In this document: one piece after another, positions 1 to 6,491 of the stretch | How positions within the stretch are numbered: position 1 is the stretch's first letter | Layout of the letters: every line of letters starts with the position of its first letter | NCBI GenBank assembly: GCA_043820105.1 | Contig: JBDREC010000084.1 | Coordinates: 1-23,393 of the forward strand | DNA: 23,393 nt | Direction: 5' to 3' | Source of the DNA: JBDREC01 sp043820105 [NCBI: Pseudomonadota bacterium] | Lineage (GTDB): Bacteria > Bdellovibrionota_F > JAHFAK01 | The notes under the pieces: model-generated | The model's input: the letters and a program-made list of their open reading frames with translations, nothing else | Databases searched by the model: none | Told to the model about the DNA's origin: nothing | Program-made: the position numbers and the translations under genes

Positions 1-33
1 GAGAGGTGCATAAAGCCTCTCCCTTTGTTTTAA
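1..33 (+). terminator. possible weak terminator at window edge
   Basis: A 6-bp inverted repeat (GAGAGG / CCTCTC, 9-nt loop) is followed by a short pyrimidine run (CCTTTGTTTT). It could end a plus-strand gene lying left of the window. The stem is short and the T-run is interrupted, so the call is tentative. Confidence 0.3.
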
Positions 34-233
34 ATTAAAAATATCGCTTCCTCCAATGCCTTAAAAAACCTTTACTACTGTCCACTTCCCTTATCGTTTA
101 GTTTAAGTTGTAAATAATTTTATTGGTTCAATAAAATGTAATATCTATTGTTCAGAATAATGTGTAAGGGGACAATAAAAAATTATCACTTTATTAAGGG
201 GAGTTCTTTAACTCTTAGGCAATTAAAGTGACT

Positions 234-440
234 GCCTGATTTTGATCAGAAAAGGATGGGGCTTCCATTTCAAAAACAGTGTATCGGATCAAGGCTCGAT
301 CCAGGGAGTAAGAAATTAATTTTGAATTTTGAATTTTAAATTTTATATATGGCTTGGTGAGATCAAGGGTAAAAACCACACTGGGGCTTTTGGGCCGTCT
401 GTTTTTGAAATGGAAGCCCCCTTCTTTTCCAAAATCAGGC
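234..440 (+). repeat. dispersed inverted-repeat element, copy 1
   Basis: The ends are near-perfect inverted repeats of about 42-47 bp: 234-280 starts GCCTGATTTT, and 399-440 ends AAAATCAGGC. The interior is about 118 bp. A second copy lies at 6163-6406 in the opposite orientation. It shares the GCCTGATTTT ends, the ATTTCAAAAA core of each arm, GTGTATCGGA just inside one arm and GGTGAGATCA plus GCCGTCT before the other. The element has no coding capacity of its own, because both strands only give mirror-image frames across the palindrome. It resembles a MITE or other non-autonomous mobile repeat; the family is not recognised. The flanks carry a loosely similar AAAGT, not a convincing target duplication. 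Confidence 0.75.
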
Positions 441-501
441 AAAGTAAACTATTTTTATTGCTTTTTTCTTATTATTCCTGCAAATGATACCCTACTTAAA
501 A

Positions 502-553
502 CGCCGTACGCCGTACGCCGTACGCCATACGCCGTACGCCATACGCTGTACGC
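502..553. repeat. 7-bp tandem repeat (about 7 copies)
   Basis: Seven consecutive units of CGCCGTA, with variants CGCCATA and CGCTGTA, end eight bases before the ribosome-binding site of the gene at 572. The composition is GC-rich, unlike the surroundings. It lies in the 5' leader, so copy number could alter leader structure or spacing to a promoter. Confidence 0.85.
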
Positions 554-559
554 AATTAT

Positions 560-566
560 AAGGAGA
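560..566 (+). promoter_or_regulatory. ribosome-binding site of the PLP enzyme gene
   Basis: AAGGAGA lies about 5-6 nt before the ATG at 572. It fixes that start and directly follows the 7-bp tandem repeat. Confidence 0.8.
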
Positions 567-571
567 TTTAT

Positions 572-2041
572 ATGATTCCAATTATAGATAAAGTTGTTAA
601 TCAAAAAATACTAGAAAGCGCAGTTCAAAGATACAAAGAAAAAGGCATTATTTTGCCAACTTTTGCTCAGCAAAAAAATCCTGATCTAATTCCTGATAAA
701 ATCAAAGATCAGCTTAAAAATATTGGCCTCTGGGACCTTCATCCTTTGAACCTTTTTAGGATCACATGGAAAAATGAACCTAAAGAAAAAGGTGGTCTTT
801 ATGGGGATGTTAATTATGTTGAACTTCCAAAGGAATTAACTGGAGTTGACGCAAGAATCGTTGCTTTAGTTGGCAAGTATTTTCCAACTGGAGCACATAA
901 AGTTGGAGCAGCTTATGGCTGCCTTGCTCCAAGAATTATTACAGGTGAATTTGATCCTGCTAATAACAAAGCAGTTTGGCCTTCAACTGGTAATTATTGC
1001 AGGGGGGGTGCTTTTGATTCTTATTTAATGGGTGTTACATCTGTTGCTATTTTACCTGAAGAAATGAGTCAGGAAAGATTTGATTGGCTAAATGAAATTG
1101 GAGCTGAAGTTATAGCTACCCCTGGTTGCGAATCAAATGTTAAAGAAATCTATGATAAGTGTTGGGATATTCGCAAAAACAGACCTGATTGTGTTATTTT
1201 CAATCAATTTGATGAATTTGGTAATGCAGCTTGGCACTACAATGTAACTGGCTCAGCTATTTTTGAAGTTTTCAATAAAATCAAAAGTAAAAATTCAAAC
1301 CTTGCTTCTTACATTTCAGCTACAGGTTCTGCCGGAACTATAGCAGCTGGTGATTTTTTAAGAACACAATCTCCACACATGAAAGTTGTAGCAACTGAAG
1401 CACTTCAGTGCCCTACACTACTGATGAACGGCTTTGGTGGTCATAGAATTGAAGGAATTGGTGACAAACATGTTCCCTGGATTCACAATGTTAAAAATAC
1501 AAATATGGTTTCAGCTATTGATGATGAACAATGCATGAGACTTCTTAGACTTTTTAATGAAAAAGATGGAACAGACTTTCTAAAATCAAAGTCAATTGAT
1601 CCTCTACTTGTTGATAAACTCTCACTTCTTGGCATTTCTTCAATTTGCAATGTTTTGGCAGCGATTAAGACAGCTAAATATTATGAAATGACATCAGATG
1701 ATATTATTTTTACAATAGCAACTGATTCAAGCGAAATGTATCAATCTCGTTTAGCAGAACTCAATAAAGATTATGGAACTTATTCAAACACACAAGCAGC
1801 TATTGATTATGAATCAAATCTAGCAAATGTTGCAACTGACAACCTTAAAGAATTGACTTTTGTTGATCAAAAAATGATTCACAATTTAAAATATTATACC
1901 TGGATCGAACAACAAGCAAAAGAGATTGAAGACCTTAACCAATTATGGTCAGACAGAGAGATTTGGCCAAAAGTTTTTAACCAAGTTCATAAATGGGATG
2001 AACTCATTAATCAATTTAATGAGATGACAGGTTTGTTATAA
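572..2041 (+). CDS. PLP-dependent fold-type-II enzyme (tryptophan synthase beta superfamily)
   Basis: This 489-aa protein belongs to the cysteine synthase / threonine synthase / TrpB-like group. The probable Schiff-base lysine is K110 in TGAHKVGAA. A substrate loop, STGNYCRGGAFDS, covers residues 138-150, with the family's S-T-G-N signature. A glycine-rich phosphate-binding loop, ATGSAGTIAAGD, covers about 250-261. It is longer than a cysteine synthase (about 310 aa), with an N-terminal extension and a helical tail. I recognise it as the 'PLP-dependent protein beta subunit' type annotated in many anaerobes, whose substrate is not established. The start is set by AAGGAGA. It converges on the pilin gene with a 4-bp gap. 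Fragments of its 3' end recur at 3418-3466 and 4461-4650. Confidence 0.85.
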   Translation: MIPIIDKVVNQKILESAVQRYKEKGIILPTFAQQKNPDLIPDKIKDQLKNIGLWDLHPLNLFRITWKNEPKEKGGLYGDVNYVELPKELTGVDARIVALVGKYFPTGAHKVGAAYGCLAPRIITGEFDPANNKAVWPSTGNYCRGGAFDSYLMGVTSVAILPEEMSQERFDWLNEIGAEVIATPGCESNVKEIYDKCWDIRKNRPDCVIFNQFDEFGNAAWHYNVTGSAIFEVFNKIKSKNSNLASYISATGSAGTIAAGDFLRTQSPHMKVVATEALQCPTLLMNGFGGHRIEGIGDKHVPWIHNVKNTNMVSAIDDEQCMRLLRLFNEKDGTDFLKSKSIDPLLVDKLSLLGISSICNVLAAIKTAKYYEMTSDDIIFTIATDSSEMYQSRLAELNKDYGTYSNTQAAIDYESNLANVATDNLKELTFVDQKMIHNLKYYTWIEQQAKEIEDLNQLWSDREIWPKVFNQVHKWDELINQFNEMTGLL

Positions 2042-2045
2042 AAAT

Positions 2046-2555
2046 TTAATCTTCCATTGGGGTCATAATATTTCCTTCTTTATAGGCATCTCCACCACCA
2101 TCTTTGTCTCTTCTTGCAACCATAACAAAAGCTCCAACATTGCCGTCTTCATCTAAATCCTGTGCAACAACCATTTTCATAACTTCTGTTGCCGAAGCTC
2201 CATCAAGGGCTTCAATCCAAAAAGCACTATATATATCGTCATCAGGAACATAGCCAATTATCTTACAGTCTGAATTATTGGCAATTGCTGATTGGCTGCC
2301 AGCAGTTTTATTGCCATTTAAATCAGCCCATCCTGTTGGTAATGGGCTTGCCTGTGATGCAACAAAATGAAATTTTGCATTGTCAATATTGTAATCTGAC
2401 TCTGCTGCAAATAATCCATTTAATATTGTATTTACTTCACTTTGTTTTGATTTCTTAATATAAGCCATAAAGCTTGGGATGGCGATTGCAGCCAAAATTC
2501 CAATAATTGCTACAACAATCATGAGTTCAACAAGTGTAAAACCTTTTTTCTTCAT
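2046..2555 (-). CDS. type IV pilin-like protein
   Basis: A 169-aa prepilin. It has a short basic leader, MKKKG, cut by prepilin peptidase before F6 ([20 protein letters not shown]), with Glu at mature position 5. The hydrophobic N-terminal alpha helix is followed by a hydrophilic globular part rich in Asp and Gly, including [11 protein letters not shown] near residues 137-147. This is class IVa (PilA) architecture, but pseudopilins share the N-terminus, so its place in the fibre is not certain. The start is supported by AAGGAGGA (2561-2568). No assembly genes (pilB, pilC, pilD) lie nearby. A diverged copy of its last ~37 codons is at 3480-3599. Confidence 0.85.
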   Translation of the reverse strand: MKKKGFTLVELMIVVAIIGILAAIAIPSFMAYIKKSKQSEVNTILNGLFAAESDYNIDNAKFHFVASQASPLPTGWADLNGNKTAGSQSAIANNSDCKIIGYVPDDDIYSAFWIEALDGASATEVMKMVVAQDLDEDGNVGAFVMVARRDKDGGGDAYKEGNIMTPMED

Positions 2556-2590
2556 AGTGTCCTCCTTTGTATAATTTTTAATCCTCTTTG

Positions 2591-2668
2591 ATACTAGATG
2601 CTAGATACTAGATGCTCGATAAAAACTTCTAGCATCGAAAATCGACCATCGAGAATCGAGAATCTAGA
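2591..2668. repeat. degenerate TAGATGCTCGAT-type palindromic repeat
   Basis: The left half repeats TAGATGCTAGATACTAGATGCTCGAT-like words (2595-2620). The right half is its approximate inverse, with tandem ATCGAGAATCGAG words ending in CTAG (2631-2667). It sits between the pilin ribosome-binding site and the mntA leader. It is low-complexity intergenic sequence of the kind scattered in many repeat-rich genomes, with no coding potential. Confidence 0.65.
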
Positions 2669-2804
2669 TTTATTATTAATGATAAGTCTTTCTATTATAA
2701 CAAAAAGAAAGAAAGAAAGAAAACAACAAATAATTTAAACCTTGAAATATATCCTGTTTTTGATAATAATTTGTTTGTTTATTGATATTATATAAAGAGA
2801 ACCT

Positions 2805-3098
2805 ATGAAGCTCGATGATATACTTAAGATTCTTAAAGATAACTTAAATGAGATTAACAATTATGGTGTTATTAAACTTGGTGTTTTTGGCTCTTTTGTA
2901 AAAAACACATTTTCGCACGATAGTGATATTGATATTGTTGTGCAATTTAAAAAAGGCTCAAAAACATTTGATAACTTCATGGATTTGAAGTTCTATTTAG
3001 AAAAAATATTGAATAAAAAAGTAGATCTTGTGATTTTGGAAGCAATTAAGCCTGATCTTAAAGATGAGATCTTAAAGGATGTAGAATATGCCGCGTAA
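2805..3098 (+). CDS. mntA: MntA-type nucleotidyltransferase antitoxin
   Basis: A 97-aa minimal nucleotidyltransferase. It has the motif G29-S30-x10-D41-x-D43 and a third acidic residue, probably D74 in KKVDLVIL. These are the metal-binding carboxylates of the polymerase-beta fold. In characterised MntA/HepT pairs this enzyme neutralises the toxin by adding AMP to a tyrosine next to the HepT active site. The 3' end overlaps hepT by 11 nt, the usual coupled arrangement. A short purine stretch (AAAGAGA) precedes the ATG. The active-site residues are intact, so it is probably functional. Confidence 0.88.
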   Translation: MKLDDILKILKDNLNEINNYGVIKLGVFGSFVKNTFSHDSDIDIVVQFKKGSKTFDNFMDLKFYLEKILNKKVDLVILEAIKPDLKDEILKDVEYAA

Positions 3099-3429
3099 CT
3101 ATAAAGTTTATTTGACTGATATATTAGAAGCAATTACTAAAATAGAATCTTATGCTAAAGATTTAAGTTATGAAGAATTTTTAACAAATGACCTTGTTCA
3201 AGACGCAATCATAAGAAACCTTGAAGTAATCGGAGAGGCTGTAAAAGGTGTTCCAAATGACATAAAGAATTCTAATCAAAATATAGAGTGGAGAAAAATA
3301 GCTGGCTTAAGGGATATATTAATTCACGAATACTTTGGAATAGATCATGAAATTATTTGGGATGTTATTTCAAATAAATTAGAAACTTTAAAAATTAAGA
3401 TAAGTGAAATAAAAAATAAAATGAAATGA
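3088..3429 (+). CDS. hepT: HepT-like toxin (HEPN family)
   Basis: A 113-aa all-alpha protein with the HEPN R-x4-H-x-Y motif: R75, H80 and Y82 in RDILIHEYFGID. R and H form the RNase site of the family, and Y82 is the expected target of AMP addition by MntA. The ATG overlaps mntA by 11 nt. The last codons and the TGA stop (3418-3429) lie inside sequence matching the 3' end of the PLP gene read in another frame (see 3418-3466). This suggests the C-terminus was set by a recombination junction. The motif is complete, so it is probably an active pair with mntA. Confidence 0.88.
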   Translation: MPRNYKVYLTDILEAITKIESYAKDLSYEEFLTNDLVQDAIIRNLEVIGEAVKGVPNDIKNSNQNIEWRKIAGLRDILIHEYFGIDHEIIWDVISNKLETLKIKISEIKNKMK

Positions 3430-3466
3430 GCTAATTAATCAATTTAATGAGATGACAGGTTTGTTA
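3418..3466 (+). pseudogene. second copy of the 3' end of the PLP enzyme gene
   Basis: 3418-3466 (starting AAATGAAATGAGCTAATTAA) matches about 1990-2038 at nearly every base, including an unbroken run over AATCAATTTAATGAGATGAC and AGGTTTGTTA. Only about 16 codons of the parent are represented. It overlaps the hepT stop codon. As in the parent locus, a minus-strand pilin 3' end follows directly. Confidence 0.85.
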
Positions 3467-3479
3467 AAATAGTATTATA

Positions 3480-3599
3480 TCAATCTTCTACTTCAGTCAT
3501 GATTTCATTGGTTGCTTTATAAGCATCTCCCGTTCCAGCTTTATCTCTATATGCAACAATAAAATACTGCCCAACAGTGTCATCATCTATAACAGAAAG
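3480..3599 (-). pseudogene. C-terminal fragment of a second pilin gene
   Basis: The minus strand encodes about 37 residues ending in a stop at 3480-3482, including YFIVAYRDKAGTGDAYK. They align with the end of the intact pilin ([19 protein letters not shown]...), sharing RDK, GDAYK, IMT and ED at the end. There is no N-terminal pilin helix and no start. The divergence from 2046-2555 is clear, so this is a remnant of a paralog, not a recent copy. It has the same convergent position after a PLP-gene tail as the intact pilin. Confidence 0.8.
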
Positions 3600-3689
3600 A
3601 AAGATAAATTTGTTTTAAAAATTTTCCTTTTACATTTTAAGAATCAAAATATATATTAATCATGATTTATTATATTAGGATAAAAACAA

Positions 3690-4445
3690 ATGAACTATGA
3701 AAATAAAATACCTCAAGTAGAAAACTTGAATAAAGAGATTGATAGTTTAAGGCCACTTAGCAATGATATTCTCAGACAAATTAAGGAATATTATAAGATA
3801 AGTTATACATTTTCCTCAAATGCTATTGAAGGAAATACGCTTAGTGAATCTGAAACAAAAATTGTTATTGAAGATGGTCTTACTGTTGCTGGCAAACCAT
3901 TAAGGGATCATAATGAAGCTTTAGGACATTCAGAAGCCTATAACCATCTTTGGACCTTAAAAGAAAATAAGAAAATCACATATAATGATATTTTAGACTT
4001 ACATAAATTATTTTTTTACAGAATATCTTCTGATGAAGCAGGAAAACTAAGAAATAATAAAGTAATTATTACAGGAACAGAATACATTCCTCCAGAACCT
4101 ATTAAGTTAGAAAAATTATTGAAAAATGCTTTTGAAAACCTGGAATTAAAAAGAGGCAATATTCATCCAATTGCACTTGCTTCCAAGGCACACATGGAAA
4201 TAGTAAATATTCATCCTTTTATTGATGGAAACGGAAGATGTGCCCGCCTTTTTATGAATCTTATTTTATTACAAGAAGGATATATTATAGGTTTAATTCC
4301 CCCTATTCTCAGATCCGACTATATCTCAATTGTCAAAGATGTGCAGCTTGCAAAAAAAGATGAACGTTTTTTTATAAATTTTATCTCAAATTGTCTTTAT
4401 GAAACGACAAAGGATTACTTAAGACTATTAAAAAGCCTTATTTAA
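3690..4445 (+). CDS. Fic-domain protein, class II (probable AMP transferase)
   Basis: A 251-aa Fic protein. The catalytic motif is complete: H175-P-F-I-D-G-N-G-R183-C-A-R186. H175 is the general base, and D179 binds the metal that holds ATP phosphates. An N-terminal inhibitory helix motif, S-x3-E-G (S43 to G48 in SSNAIEGN), marks class II, the self-inhibited type. Fic proteins usually transfer AMP to a hydroxyl of a target protein. There is no separate antitoxin gene beside it, in keeping with internal inhibition. The ATG is preceded by AGGATAAAAACAA, a weak ribosome-binding site. Its stop abuts the third PLP-gene tail (4461-4650). Confidence 0.9.
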   Translation: MNYENKIPQVENLNKEIDSLRPLSNDILRQIKEYYKISYTFSSNAIEGNTLSESETKIVIEDGLTVAGKPLRDHNEALGHSEAYNHLWTLKENKKITYNDILDLHKLFFYRISSDEAGKLRNNKVIITGTEYIPPEPIKLEKLLKNAFENLELKRGNIHPIALASKAHMEIVNIHPFIDGNGRCARLFMNLILLQEGYIIGLIPPILRSDYISIVKDVQLAKKDERFFINFISNCLYETTKDYLRLLKSLI

Positions 4446-4460
4446 CTAAAACTTAAGAGT

Positions 4461-4650
4461 AATTACTTACTTTGACCAAAAAATGATTTATAACCTTAAA
4501 TACTATGCTTGAATTGAACAACAAGCAAAAGAAATAGAATATCTAAATCAACTCTGGTCTGACAGAGAGATTTGCCCAAAAGTTTTTAAACAAGTTCATA
4601 AATGAGATGAGATGATCAATCAGTTTAATGAGATAATAGGATTATTATAA
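4461..4650 (+). pseudogene. third, degenerate copy of the 3' end of the PLP enzyme gene
   Basis: It matches about 1850-2041 over roughly 190 bp. Shared words include CAAAAAATGATT, GAACAACAAGCAAAAGA, GACAGAGAGATTTG and AAGTTCATAAATG, and it ends with the same TTATAA stop. Reading frame is lost: the codon matching TGG (Trp) has become TGA, and a later Trp of the KWDE motif is also TGA. Only the last ~60 codons remain. It begins within about 15 bp of the fic stop codon. Confidence 0.85.
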
Positions 4651-4826
4651 TTACTTATCCTTTTCTAAGCAATTAATTTATCCATAAATCATTTTAGAAT
4701 TATCTATAATTCTAGCAAAAGATCATTTTTCATATTTTTCCACACAGTGATTTCAATCACAGACTAAAAGAGCAATTATGACTATATTCTTTTTTGAATT
4801 GATTATTACTAAAAGGAGATAAAGAA
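4651..4826. other. leader of the 142-aa unknown gene
   Basis: The notable feature is the perfect inverted repeat TAGAATTATCTATAATTCTA (4695-4714; 9-bp arms, 2-bp centre). It could be an operator, though it lies about 110 bp before the next start. AAAGGAGAT (4812-4820) is the ribosome-binding site of the gene at 4827. No RNA gene or terminator is evident. Confidence 0.4.
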
Positions 4827-5255
4827 ATGATTCTCATACAAGATAATAAAATAGATAATATGTATGTTTTAAAGTTCATAAGCTTTGATGAAGCAAAAAA
4901 TACATTATCTCGTCTTCATGTTTTTTTAAACAAAAAGAAAAAAGGTAAAATCTATTCTGATAAAGAAATTAGAATTTTACTTGATGGAAAATATGATTCT
5001 TTGGGTAATTTTGAAAGCTTTACATCAGCAGCTATGGCTGAATTTTTTAATGAAATTTTAGAACTAAATTATTGGACCTTACTAAGCTTAGAGGAAAAAA
5101 TCTTTTTAAGCGAAATATTAAAACAGCATTTGGTATATTGGAAAAATGGTAAATTTGCATCAACAAATACATTCATTATCTCAGCTGTTGAAGATATAAA
5201 AGATCTTGGTCAAATCCAATATAAAAAAGAACAAGAAATTGTTTTTGAATATTAG
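4827..5255 (+). CDS. hypothetical protein, 142 aa
   Basis: I do not recognise the family. The ATG has a strong ribosome-binding site (AAAGGAGAT, 7 nt away), so the gene is probably translated. The protein is soluble, with no signal peptide or membrane segment, and is rich in Lys, Leu, Phe and Glu. A Lys stretch (KKKKGK, about 36-41) is followed by a mostly helical-looking middle (EFFNEILELNYWTLLSLEEK) and an acidic C-terminus. It stands alone on the plus strand after the fic gene and the PLP-gene remnant, and may belong to the same accessory block. A toxin, immunity or phage-derived role would be guesswork. Confidence 0.6.
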   Translation: MILIQDNKIDNMYVLKFISFDEAKNTLSRLHVFLNKKKKGKIYSDKEIRILLDGKYDSLGNFESFTSAAMAEFFNEILELNYWTLLSLEEKIFLSEILKQHLVYWKNGKFASTNTFIISAVEDIKDLGQIQYKKEQEIVFEY

Positions 5256-5334
5256 TTTTTATATCATTAATTCTTAGATGCTTGTTTTCAAAAGAAGAAA
5301 ATGGGTAAACAAGACTCTAGATTTGTTCTGTATT

Positions 5335-5943
5335 TTACTTAATATCTTTTTCATAATTAAAATTATCTAAAACACATGGATCATTCACATTAATAAATTC
5401 TGTTTTGCCAATGTATTTTTCTAAAATCAACCTTAGATTACTTGAAGCACTTGCATTTGACATGGCTTTAATTATCGATTTGTGAATTATTATTGGATGT
5501 CCTAATTCACCCTTATGCCTTGGAATAATAACCTTGGGTTTTGGCTTGGTATCTAATTTATCAAGAAGTTTTTTGATGGTACCTGTCTTAACAAAAGGAT
5601 GATCAATAAGAGATATTAAACAATAATCAAATTCTCTATAAAGCAGATGATTTGCAACTTTTTGTAGGCTTGAAAACTGACCTAGTTCAAAATTTTCATT
5701 AACAACAATATAAGCCTTCCAATCTTTTTGAACAATATCACTTAAATGATTAATTACATCAATTGACCTGTAACCAACTACAACAAAAAACTTAGTGATA
5801 TTAGCTTTAGCCAGATTTTGCATAGTATGATCCAAAAAGGATGCAGAATTAATCATTTTTAGAGGTTTTAAAGAAGACATTCTGGTTGATTTGCCAGCTG
5901 CCAAAATTATAGAACAAATATTTTCCATTTTCTTTTCTTGCAT
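5335..5943 (-). CDS. MobA/MocA-like nucleotidyltransferase
   Basis: A 202-aa NTP transferase. It has the N-terminal signature LAAGKSTRM (14-22) followed by K26, which binds the nucleotide. L-I-D114-H-P (112-116) supplies the metal-binding Asp. GELGHP (145-150) matches the G-x-x-G-H-P motif of MocA, which makes molybdenum cytosine dinucleotide cofactor. No xanthine-dehydrogenase-type or molybdopterin gene is nearby, so a sugar-nucleotide role is also possible. Position 6 (5928) is an alternative start: neither ATG has a strong ribosome-binding site, and family members usually begin just before the first beta strand. It is transcribed convergently with 4827-5255. Confidence 0.75.
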   Translation of the reverse strand: MQEKKMENICSIILAAGKSTRMSSLKPLKMINSASFLDHTMQNLAKANITKFFVVVGYRSIDVINHLSDIVQKDWKAYIVVNENFELGQFSSLQKVANHLLYREFDYCLISLIDHPFVKTGTIKKLLDKLDTKPKPKVIIPRHKGELGHPIIIHKSIIKAMSNASASSNLRLILEKYIGKTEFINVNDPCVLDNFNYEKDIK

Positions 5944-6038
5944 TTGATAATTAACTTACTAAAAAGTGGCGCTGAGAATAATAATTCACAGCTTTAATTA
6001 TTTCTTTAATTTTATATATTAATGAAATGGAGTTTGAA

Positions 6039-6146
6039 ATGCAAATCAATTATATTAGTACTCAATTTCAAATTGAGACAATCACATCAGAGTCTTCATT
6101 AAACGAAATTTATAAACTACGATATGCAATCTATGTAATTGAATAA
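6039..6146 (+). pseudogene. truncated start of an acyltransferase-like (FeeM/LuxI-type GNAT) gene
   Basis: A 35-codon frame has an ATG preceded by ATGGAG. It encodes ...SLNEIYKLRYAIYVIE before TAA. The E-I-Y-x-L-R-Y-x-x-Y-V-x-E pattern is the N-terminal signature of N-acyl amino acid synthase and acyl-homoserine-lactone-synthase-like GNAT proteins. The frame then stops, and the repeat element at 6163 begins 16 bp later. No continuation is visible after the element (6407-6491). This is probably a remnant cut by a deletion or insertion. The short match makes the family call tentative. Confidence 0.5.
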
Positions 6147-6162
6147 AAAGAAAAGCACACTT

Positions 6163-6406
6163 GCCTGATTTTAGAAAAGGAAATCGTGTCTTCATTTCAA
6201 AAAAAGACGGCTCAAAATTCCCGGCGGAATTTTGGCCATGATCTCACCGCGCTATTTTCCAAGTATAAGTAAAATGAAATTTCCAAGTTAAAAACATTTA
6301 AAGGCTGAGATTTCATTTAACTTCTACTAGGAAAAACCGGCTAGCGCGGCTCCGATACACTTTTTTTGAAATGAAGACACGATTTCCTTTTCTTATAAAA
6401 TCAGGC
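6163..6406 (-). repeat. dispersed inverted-repeat element, copy 2
   Basis: Inverted to copy 1 at 234-440. The arms are 6163-6207 (starting GCCTGATTTTAGAAAAGGAA) and 6361-6406 (ending AAAATCAGGC). TCCGATACAC (6351-6360) is the reverse of GTGTATCGGA in copy 1, and TGATCTCACC (6238-6247) is the reverse of its GGTGAGATCA. The interior is about 150 bp, longer than in copy 1, and carries GC-rich stretches (CCCGGCGG, GCTAGCGCGG) unlike the local DNA. There is no open frame of its own. It sits directly after the truncated acyltransferase-like start. Confidence 0.75.
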
Positions 6407-6491
6407 CAATATTTAAATAAGAATAAGGTTTAATAACTAAATCTTTAATAATATATCCCAGTGGGTATTTTTTATATAAGAAAAATAAATA

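Noticed and set aside
502-553. CRISPR-like array
   Set aside because: The units are only 7 bp and directly adjacent with no spacers, so this is a simple tandem repeat.
215-575. Short open frames on both strands upstream of the PLP gene
   Set aside because: They run across the inverted-repeat element and the 7-bp tandem repeat and read as mirror images of each other, with no ribosome-binding site. They are products of the palindrome, not genes.
6447-6480. Terminator after the PNP gene
   Set aside because: CCC-AGT-GGG before a T-run gives only a 3-bp stem, and the T-run is on the wrong strand for the PNP gene.
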